Assembly (NCBI RefSeq): GCF_015706575.1
Contig: NW_024037064.1
Coordinates: 3,781,427 to 3,845,426, forward strand
DNA from: Patiria miniata
Taxonomy: Eukaryota; Echinodermata; Asteroidea; Valvatida; Asterinidae
Length of the DNA: 64,000 nucleotides
Direction: 5' to 3'
In this document: piece by piece, positions 44,130-52,400 of the stretch
Numbering within the stretch: the first letter of the stretch is position 1
How the letters are laid out: the number at the start of each line of letters is the position of its first letter
Translations under genes and position numbers: made by a program
Notes under the pieces: model-generated
Told to the model about the DNA's origin: nothing
The model's database searches: none
The model's input: the letters and a program-made list of their open reading frames with translations, nothing else

Positions 44130-44786
44130 ATGATTGTAGATGGTAAGGCTTTATACCCCGATATTTCTGGAGATGTACTCCGATTAAATAGTAACGAAGA
44201 AACAAAAGTGTACAGACTTAAAAAGATTGAAGAGATTCGATCTTTAATCTTGAAAGAGAGAGACCACCGAGAGCGCACTTATAAAAAAATAAAGAGAGTG
44301 ATCGACACTATTAATTACGTAGAGATAGGATTAGAAGGATTGGGGGCTATAGCGGGGGCTGTCAGTATTCCCTCTCTCTTGGGTGTTATATCAGCCCCCG
44401 TTGGATTGGTGCTAGAAGGAACGTTTATAGGCGCTTTTGGTGTAGATATTCTGCTTAGAATCGCGTCTAAGCGATTATCCGCCAAGCTGAAAAAGCACGA
44501 CCAGATTAAAATATTAGCAGACTCCAAACTTAACACGATTGAAGAATACGTGTCTCAAGCCATCAACGACGGAGATATATCGCACGAAGAGTTTATATTG
44601 ATTACGAGAGAGCTCGCAAAATTTAACGAGCTTAAACAAAAAATTAGAACAAAGACCAGCACAAAGCTTCAAAAAATTAAAAACGATACAGACTTTGAAA
44701 AAGAAGTTGAAAAACGGGTAGACGAACGGCTGGCAAAAGAAAAAAAATCTCTTATCGAAAAACTTACAAGTTCAAATTCTCGGTAA
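44130..44786 (+). CDS. Polinton conserved membrane/coiled-coil protein (218 residues)
   Basis: A charged helical start is followed by a glycine- and alanine-rich hydrophobic double segment (IGLEGLGAIAGAVSIPSLLGVISAPVGLVLEGTFIGAFGVDILL positions about 70-112). A lysine-rich coiled coil follows, with DSKLNTIEEYVSQAINDGDIS. From memory, the phrase SKLNTI..(H/Y)(I/V)S.A..DG.IS.EEF is shared by a protein family found with cnidarian and other Polintons. Role unknown. Confidence 0.7.
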   Translation: MIVDGKALYPDISGDVLRLNSNEETKVYRLKKIEEIRSLILKERDHRERTYKKIKRVIDTINYVEIGLEGLGAIAGAVSIPSLLGVISAPVGLVLEGTFIGAFGVDILLRIASKRLSAKLKKHDQIKILADSKLNTIEEYVSQAINDGDISHEEFILITRELAKFNELKQKIRTKTSTKLQKIKNDTDFEKEVEKRVDERLAKEKKSLIEKLTSSNSR

Positions 44787-44814
44787 ATAAACATTATGAA
44801 AGCGATCCACCGAG

Positions 44815-45291
44815 TTATACCTCTATTTCACCTCTTAGGGCTACACCCTCGGCCCCGCCTTTATTGTAGTGGTCATCGTATCTTTTTAGTGCTTTATTAA
44901 ATTGATTTTGAGTCACTTTAAATAAATCTCTAACTCGTTCTTTGTCTATTCCAGCTACATAATAAAAACACGCCGCTATTAACGACCATTTGACACATCC
45001 GTTTCCCCTCAATGTTTTGTAATTAACGAGCTCGTTATATTTATTGATTGTTTCTTGGACATCTTCTAAGTCTTACTCTGGACAAACAGACAAAATAAGT
45101 TTCTCCACAGTTTTTCTTTTGTTTCTTTTTAAAATTAACCAATTGATACGATCTTCTTGCGCATTTTCTGCCGAAAAATCAAAGTAACGTGAGACTATTT
45201 CACCGCACGTTTCACAAACTAAAAAACCATTCTCGATGATTATATGATGATCGCACTTATCCCCAAGTTGTGACGTCCCAAAGTATTCCAT
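44815..45291 (-). pseudogene. TFIIB-like gene of the Polinton (zinc ribbon plus cyclin-type fold), broken
   Basis: Minus-strand sequence begins with a zinc ribbon (CDHHIIIENGFLVCETCGEIVSRY pattern: Cx(n)H...CxxC) like the N-terminus of transcription factor IIB. It ends with a short cyclin-like helical part (CVKWSLIAACFYYVAGIDKERVRDLF). It is shorter than cellular TFIIB. TFIIB-like proteins are known in large DNA viruses and, as I recall, in some Polinton relatives. The gene looks broken, with about one break. It may have directed transcription from the element's own promoters. Confidence 0.6.
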
Positions 45292-45339
45292 CTATTTAAT
45301 AAACTTTAAATAAAAATGATTGCATTTTTAAATAAAGAA

Positions 45340-45505
45340 TTAAATATCGCCCTCTGTTTCTTTATATAATTGAAATCAGATCTCTTAGTGCCCGTTAATA
45401 GCGCCCTCTGTTTTTTATCGGTACATGAACTCCTTATCATAAAATTAAATACCGCCCTCTGTTTATAATACCTCACCACCAATGAATGGCGCCCTCTGTT
45501 GATTT
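45340..45505. promoter_or_regulatory. Four spaced CGCCCTCTGTT motifs
   Basis: CGCCCTCTGTT occurs at 45347, 45401, 45452 and 45490, all in the same orientation, in an AT-rich gap upstream of the TFIIB-like gene and before the hairpin array. The intervening text differs, so the motif rather than a longer unit is conserved. A protein-binding role is inferred only. Confidence 0.5.
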
Positions 45506-45588
45506 CTTTTATTATAATTGAACTTGGACTCGATAAAACTATCATTCATACGTTCTCTTTATTTGATATTCATATATTATAATTTATA

Positions 45589-46335
45589 CAGTAAAAAGCC
45601 ACTCGGAGTGGCTTTTTTGTTGTCATTCAAATTAGCTGATTTAAATAACTTTTATTACATCTTAATATATACAGTAAAAAGCCACTCCGAGTGGCTTTTT
45701 CGTTGTCATTCAAATTAGCTCATTTAAATAGCTTTTCTAACATCTTAATATATACAGTAAAAAGCCACTCCGAGTGGCTTTTTTGTTGTCATTCAAATTA
45801 GCTCATTTAAATAACTTTTATTACATCTTAATATATACAGTAAAAAGCCACTCCGAGTGGCTTTTTCGTTGTCATTCAAATTAGCTCATTTAAATAGCTT
45901 TTCTAACATCTTAATATATACAGTAAAAAGCCACTCCGAGTGGCTTTTTCGTTGTCATTCAAATTAGCTCATTTAAATAGCTTTTCTAACATCTTAATAT
46001 ATACAGTAAAAAGCCACTCCGAGTGGCTTTTTCTTTGTCATTCAAATTAGCTCATTTAAATAACTTTTCTGGCATCTTTATATATACAGTAAAAAGCCAC
46101 TCCGAGTGGCTTTTTCTTTGTCATTCAAATTAGCTCATTTAAATAATTTTTCTGACATCTTAATATATACAGTAAAAAGCCACTCCGAGTGGCTTTTTCG
46201 TTGTCATTCAAATTAGCTCATTTAAATAGCTTTTATGACATCTTAATATATACAGTAAAAAACCACTCCGAGTGGCTTTTTCTTTGTCATTCAAATTAGC
46301 TCATTTAAATAGCTTTTTGGTTTGTCATATATCAA
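45589..46335. repeat. Nine 83-bp tandem units, each with a perfect hairpin
   Basis: Units start with CAGTAAAAAGCCACTCCGAG at 45589, 45672, 45755, 45838, 45921, 46004, 46087, 46170 and 46253, an exact 83-bp period. Each has the stem AAAAAGCCACTC/GAGTGGCTTTTT, then GTTGTCATTCAAATTAGCTCATTTAAAT. The hairpin is kept in every unit, with minor changes in the first and last. It lies between the coding block and the right end of the Polinton. Confidence 0.95.
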
Positions 46336-46880
46336 AAGGTTTTTGCATTCTTTAACTGCTGAGTCAAATCTCCTATTTTGACCACGATCCATTCACCCAC
46401 CGTGTTGACCATGCTGTTTGCCAATGTGACGAAATCTTGCCCGTATGTAACATCTACAACACTAGATGGACAGTTCATCTGAAAAAAAGGAGAAATAGGC
46501 CTTAATAAGTAAATTTTGTTACACACAAACATACAGTAATAATAATTTGGGGCCTAATCATCCTTACTCGTATCTGGCATGTTAAATTGCAAAAGACGCA
46601 ACTACAACGTGTTCGGGGCCGCTGACAAGTAAAGACGCCTATGGTTTTCGCCTTTTACACACAAATCACCCCGACATATTGGACACCTGATGTATAAAAA
46701 ATACACTTTATAAGCGTATTATAATTACCTTTGAAAGTTGGTCTGTTGGTAGTTTAGCTGCTCGTATTCGGAAATGAAGCTATACAGTTGTACAGTGCTG
46801 TCGAGTCTGGATATGATTAGATACCACTGAACTCCGCCTTATAAATCCGACTGGCCATCCGCTGTGAGGGTATCTGGCTT
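46332..46880 (-). CDS. Possible two-exon small gene near the Polinton right end
   Basis: On the minus strand a TATA-like TTTTTATATAAGCC (about 46880) precedes a possible non-coding exon ending CAAAG|GTAATT near 46730. A pyrimidine-rich acceptor TTTTTTTCAG directly precedes ATG at 46478. The coding part is 48 codons to TGA at 46332 (MNCPSSVVDVTYGQDFVTL...). No family is recognised. It could be a captured host fragment or a chance frame. Splicing is inferred from site quality only. Confidence 0.35.
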
Positions 46881-47189
46881 ATATAAAAACTAAAAATAGC
46901 AACCATTGTTTGCTTCTGACGTTGCGATGAGTCATATCCTGGCTGCCCCAACTAACAAAAGCAATTCATCACGGTCCATTGAATTTCAATAGATGTTTAC
47001 CCCAACTGCAAAATTGTGTCACCGTGACCCTGAGTCACTTCATATTTTGCAAGTCAGGGTTGGAGTAGACTTGTACGAGTCGTATTTAACACAAGATCAA
47101 AAATGAAAAATATAAATATAGAGGGCCTGGCCTTATTTCGAGACTGAGATATTGAGAGAGATATATTTGGGAGGGAGATCATTGGGAGA

Positions 47190-47388
47190 GGGAGATCATT
47201 GGGAGGGATAAGGGGGTGGGGGCGTGGCCAGTGGGTGGGGGAAAGGGAGAGGGGTAAAGTCTGGTACCTGCCCTTCTCCCCATTGGCCCTGTACTACCCC
47301 CAGACCTATGGCAAAGTCTGGTATCCGCCCTTCTCCCCTACTCCCCATGGGAATCCCATGGGATGCTCATGGGACATTTCTGTAAGGG
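47190..47388. repeat. Polinton right terminal repeat
   Basis: The reverse complement of the block at 47200-47340 matches the left repeat at 31050-31190 with few differences (GGGGAGAAGGGCGGATACCA, CATAGGTCTGGGGGTAGTAC). The outermost CATGGGACATTTCTGTAAGGG mirrors the left tip. The CCATGG minisatellite of the left end is almost absent here. Confidence 0.85.
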
Positions 47389-48144
47389 CTGAGTTATTTG
47401 AGCAAAATGCTTGAAGTTAAATAAGGATTTTTTTTCATTGGTTTAATATATACTCTTGCTTTAACAAGCCTTTTAAGTTTCGTCTGTTTTTCACTTGATA
47501 ACCATTTTCGTCTGCATAATTGTTTTCGTGCATTTTATTTTTGAAAGGGAATTGTATAGAGTTAGTTTGTAAACTTTTGCATGATGCTTTCTAATGTTTT
47601 GTATCAAGTTCAAATTTTCAGTTTATCAATAAGATAAGATTTTCAATGGAAATTTTCTACGGAAACGGACATGTTTTGGACTCCTTAAAAGCGCCGAAGA
47701 AATGCTGGCAAAGTGTTCCTACGAAAACCGTACCCTTGACCAATAGTGTAGTACAAACAGTAGCGTACAATGTGTATGTCGCGCTCATCGCGCTAAACGT
47801 GCGTGTTTTTCGTACCGGTACGCACGCCCATATGAATCGCATTTCATAAACCGATACTATGCAGGGTTACGTATGGAGTACGTACGGTGGTCGGGATCGC
47901 GGTTTATTTCGAAGCTTCTCGAGTTCCCTGTGTCATACGACCAGTACACAATGTTTCCGGCCGCTGATGTTTAATATCGGCACCAGTATTTTTGTTAGAA
48001 GGTTGCCCTCCTCCTTCCCTCCATTTCTCTCACCTGCCCATCTTTTCCCCCCTGTTTTATTCATTTTATTTTTTTTATGGACTTAATTTGACGGGGGGGG
48101 GGGGGGGCACGTGCCCCCGCGGCCCACCCCTGGATCCGCGCCTG
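47389..48144. other. Right flank of the enclosing CAGGCGCGG element
   Basis: This flank continues the tandem unit interrupted by the Polinton (TTATTTGAGCAAAA, ATAAGGATTTTTTT, TTTTCGTCTGCATAAT). It ends in a G-run (about 48092-48107) and CCTGGATCCGCGCCTG at 48144. No gene is seen. Confidence 0.6.
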
Positions 48145-48149
48145 GAATA

Positions 48150-48811
48150 ACGCGGCCGCATATTCCTGCTTCACAAAGCACATTCTGACTCGGTTTCATG
48201 TCGGCTAATAAATGTACTTTTTTTCCAAAACGTTTGTGACTAAAATGATCCCTAAAACCTATGGAGGATTTCAATTTAAAGCTTTAAGCTCCAAGATGCT
48301 AAGAATAAGAAGCAAATTTTGACTTTTATCGTGAAATTGGTTGACATTATTCCTAGTCCCCAAGGGTCCGCTCACTATCATCTTGATACATGTAGCTGAC
48401 GGACTGACTTAATGTGTCCCTTGTGACTGGACCAGGACTAGGTTGGCAAGGCTTGCCAATTCTTGCCTATCCAAGGCAGGCATCTCCTAGCCATACACAG
48501 GTGTTTATCAGCAAAGTGTATCTTGCTTTACGATTGATCTGTTTTCTTTGTATTAAAATACAGTACAGGCATTAGGCAATATTGGTAATCTATCATTTAA
48601 TTGAATAGGTACCCTAGTATGGAAGTGCAATAATTAAATGAAGTATAACAATAGGTCATGGATGGGCAGCAGTTCCAGCACTGACCCTCATGGATACAAA
48701 ATGACGGAGACATAATGGCTTCATGTTGAAACATACCAATGTTGGTGTCGAACAAATGGATTGCTCACAAACAAATGCTGCATGTATCAGGACACACAGC
48801 ATCCATGTTAT
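48150..48811. other. Non-coding stretch
   Basis: No gene or clear repeat is recognised between the GAATA duplication and the LINE tail. Confidence 0.4.
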
Positions 48812-49315
48812 AATAATAATAATAATAATAAATGGAGCATTTATAAAGCGCTTTTAACAAAGATCAACGCGCTGTACAAAGCTACAAAACTACAATCTAC
48901 AAATAAACAAGGCAAAAACAAAACAAAAAAAACTAAATTTAAGAATAACTCAAGGGAACCAGGAGATAATGAGAGGTAAAGATGAAGGTGATTTGATTAA
49001 AGAAACAGATGTGTTTTGATAGATTTCTTGAAGGTGATGATTGATATGCAAGTCGGATGTGTTGAGGGATCTTGTTCCACTCCCTGGGGCCAGCAATCGT
49101 GAAAGCTTTGTCACCTGTGGTTTTAGTGTTAATAGGAACATGTAATCGGGAAGTGTCTGTTGAAGACCTAAGCCCCGCCCTACCTGATTGATACAAAGAG
49201 AGTAAATCGGTCAGGTAGGAAGGGGCCAGACAGTAACATTTTGTAACCTGTTTCTGTCTCCTTGACTTATGCCGTATAAAAGAGAATTGCAGTAGTCAAG
49301 GCGAGATGAGATGTG
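48812..49315 (-). mobile_element. 5'-truncated LINE 3' end with (TTA)n tail
   Basis: On the minus strand are LDYCNSLLYGISQGDRNRLQ, GLRSSTDTSRLHVPI, KAFTIAGPREWNKIPQHIR and a short 3' UTR (AAGCGCTTTATAAATG). An (ATT)n microsatellite at about 48812-48830 ends it. This is the post-RT domain of a LINE. The frame changes in the middle, so it is inactive. No target duplication is apparent. Confidence 0.8.
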
Positions 49316-49439
49316 ATGTTGCTATTGTCATTACCTCTGCATTGATTGTTATCGCTCATGGTGGGTTTTTGTTTTTGTGTTTATCTATCTGCAGGAAATA
49401 GTTTGCTTGTGTTGGAGCAAGGTCCCAGTCTGACCAACA

Positions 49440-52400
49440 ATGGGAAATCTTCGGAGTAGATTCGCTCGAAGAGGTTAGTTGAAGATGGACAACTGTCAGC
49501 ATTATTGTGTGACTTCAAACAAAATTTAATTCATGCTTTATTATTCAGGTCCATGTTTGTTGATTCTCAGACAAAATCTTGAACTTCATCATCAACTCCC
49601 TCACAGTATCCAGCTATAGGTGGCATGGGTGGCTTGTGCGTAAAGCGCTCACCTTTCACCAAAGTGACCACGGTTCGAATCCTGACCGCCGATCACTTGT
49701 GAGTTGGTTCTCTCCTGTGCCACGAGGGTTTTTCTCCGGGCCCTCCGGTTTTCCCCCCTCCGGAAAAATCAAACATTTTCGATCTCAGGCTGTGCTCCAT
49801 GGTCATATATGGGTCGATGTGGCCGGCAGCCATAGGCACCTTTACGTGCCAGCGGCCCGACCACGTTGTAGCCGAGTCCTTCACAATTCAGCATCCCAGC
49901 TGCGAGTAAGGATGATTAGCCTCCCAAATTATCACACGGTCCAATTTACTCCTGGGTGGAGAATAAATGCAACGTTTCTCACTTAGTTCACCATATCCTT
50001 CCAACCACGATATCACTAATGGAGGTCCCCTTCAATGGAGAAAGAATTTGGACACTTGTGTTACAGAGCAACTGTCCTGATGCAACTACTGCTTCTGCAT
50101 CCAGCTTCAACATTTGGACTTGCGACCTTCAAACACCGTTCCAGTGCTGCTCTGTTAACTGGAAAAATTAAGCCCAATGCTGGCCCTCTCCCAATTTGTC
50201 AGTACAGTGTTGTTTTAAAGTTCATTTTTGTGTATTTTAGGAAGAAGATTGGATAATGAGAACCCCCAAGTTCCAGGTGAGTTACACAGATTATTTTGAG
50301 ACAATGGGTTTGTCATAGTTTCAAGATCATAATGGTCCTGTCTTGTTTGGAGCCAATCATTCCAGCTTGCCAGTAAAAACATTTAAAGGGAATACAACAT
50401 TTGCTTTTACTGTGATTTCCAGAAATGGATGGATTTGAGGGGGTTAATATTTTACATCAAATATTGTTACACTGACTTGTTTGAAGTTTAACCCTAACAG
50501 AACTCAACCCATCAAACCCCAACAACTTGTTTTGTTGGAATTTCTCAGGATGGGTACAGTACCCCTAAACTGATGACAGTCTTTAACATTGGGTTGGCAC
50601 ATTTCCAGATAAAAAGTCAGAAACATATGTGTGCACAGTTTCCCATATGGTGTTGGAATTTGCCAGGACGGGTATGGTTCCTAGTAAATCATGCCAGGGA
50701 GTTAGGATTAATAATAATAACACAATTTTCCTGCTGGAAATCATGGTCAATTTCATGCAGTTATAACATTAAGTGGGGAAAAACCGTAATGCAGGTACAT
50801 TTATTATTTCATTTTTAGAAACAAATGTGGATGATGGGAAGCCCCAAGTTAAAGGTATAGAGCCTAACAGACCCTTTGCATGGTGTGCCATGACAGTGGG
50901 CAGGTATTTGTGTACGATATTGAGTCAATGATCGTTGTGCGCATGCGTAAGTCATTCTTAGTACTAACGCTTTTAATTTCCTTTGTCATTGCTCAAGTCA
51001 ACTACTTTTTCTACAACCAGGTTTAGTCAATGATCCGTGCGCATGTGTCAATGATTTGGAAAGTAAAGACGGTAAACGGGTTTTAAAAGTGTAGACTAAT
51101 CTGTTTTACTTTTTCCCCCATAATTTCAGAAGAGACATCTTCACCACCACTTGAAGACATTCCTGCTTCCCATGCCCGTGAGTCAGCATATTTCTAATAT
51201 TGGTCTGAGACAGAGGAAACAATCAGAATCAGAACTCGGATCCTTTATACACAAGGACAAAGGACTCATCTGAGCTTGTGTACAAAGTGTATGGAACGGT
51301 TTGTCTAGAGGCGTGATAACGGCCTGTGTGCGTATAGAACATAAATGCACGAGCGCCCTCGAGACTCGGGGCACGTGCCCAACATGAAACCCAATCACGG
51401 GAGACTTGACAGAAATTCAACTGCAGTCATGTGCCGACTCTAGTCTCGCGCACGCACATTGTATGTTCTATACGCGCACAGGCCGTTATCAGGCCTCGAA
51501 CCAAAAATTTTGGAAGTCGTTTGTCCTTGTATGGAGGATCCTTGAACAGAATGAGTATTTGTATATTTTTGTTGGCTGCTTGCTGCCAGGCAGTACTGAT
51601 GAAAATTGTCTTTGACTTGTTTTTAGGCAAATTAGTAAAGAAATTTACTGGAGCGAGATTTGAACAGACATCCTCTGAATCGCCATTCTGTTGCTCTATT
51701 AACTGACCTATTGATCCATATTTTGCGTTCTTCTGACTTGTATGCCTCTTTTCACAGTGTTGTGCTATTTTTACAGTAACGACAAATGCAGGTATTATTT
51801 TATTTTCTGAGCAGCCCCAAGTTCCAGGTAAGTTACAAAGCCTTTTACTGTACCTCATACATATTCATAATGGAAAGCTGAGTTCTCACCGGTCCATTCA
51901 CCATCATGTGACCGCCACTAGTTTTGCTGTTTACCAAGCGCATACGCGAAGTTTCACAAGTTAAATATGCATGCGTAGTAGACAATTGCGCTGGTTACCA
52001 GTGCAGTAGTCTAATATGCATGCGCTTTACGAAGCAATCATGGAACTAGCACACATGGGTAGAATGAAAAAACTGGGCACAACATTTTACAGAGAAAACG
52101 TATACGTAATTTTATGGGATTTCTTGTGAATATGTATGAGGTGTACCAAAACAAATAAACCATACATGTAGTTTAGTTCGGTTCTCCTCTGGAACTAGTC
52201 TGTCAACTTCCAATACCTCAGGGAGCTAATATCGACTATCAACCCTCATACCGTGTTTTATTTTTTTTATTATATTGTAGTTTTTAACGTTCCGTTTTGC
52301 CAGATGATGAAACGTTTTATGAGTGGCCAAAGGCTGGATTGTATGACGTTTTGTATTACTTGTTGACGTTCATGTCTACAAAAGAAGAAACACTGTGCAC

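Larger units (their letters stand above)
29596..47388. mobile_element. Polinton (Maverick), about 17.8 kb, nearly whole fossil
   Basis: A self-synthesising virus-like DNA transposon, identified by protein-primed DNA polymerase B, retroviral-type integrase, major and minor capsid-type proteins and a packaging ATPase, set between terminal inverted repeats. The outermost CCCTTACAGAAATGTCCCATG-type end is mirrored at 47368-47388. A G-rich block of about 135 bp is mirrored further in (31050-31190 against 47200-47340). About thirteen genes are seen. It looks nearly whole with about two breaks, so the insertion is probably geologically young. No protease part was recognised and no clear 6-bp target duplication is visible. 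Confidence 0.9.
28701..48149. mobile_element. CAGGCGCGGATCCAGG-ended element, TSD GAATA, enclosing the Polinton
   Basis: CAGGCGCGGATCCAGG starts at 28706 and its inverse CCTGGATCCGCGCCTG ends at 48144. Direct GAATA copies flank both (28701-28705 and 48145-48149). The native body is the two flanks 28706-29595 and 47389-48144. It consists largely of tandem units of about 340 bp, each with GAGGCGATTCCTGG, TTATTTGAGCAAAA and TTTTCGTCTGCATAAT words. The right flank resumes the same unit that the left flank leaves, which is what a Polinton insertion into this element predicts. The superfamily is not assigned; the TSD length matches the copy at 27499. Confidence 0.7.

Noticed and set aside
45589-46335. 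Regular array considered as a CRISPR
   Set aside because: Whole 83-bp units repeat, without unique spacers, inside a eukaryotic element.
47199-47414. 71-residue open frame at the Polinton right end
   Set aside because: It is a translation of the terminal inverted repeat itself.
49674-49684. B box suggesting a genuine tRNA gene
   Set aside because: The flanking sequence does not form acceptor or anticodon stems; it is a SINE head.
49579-49986. 135-residue open frame in the first intron of receptor B
   Set aside because: It covers a tRNA-derived SINE and has no protein-family features.
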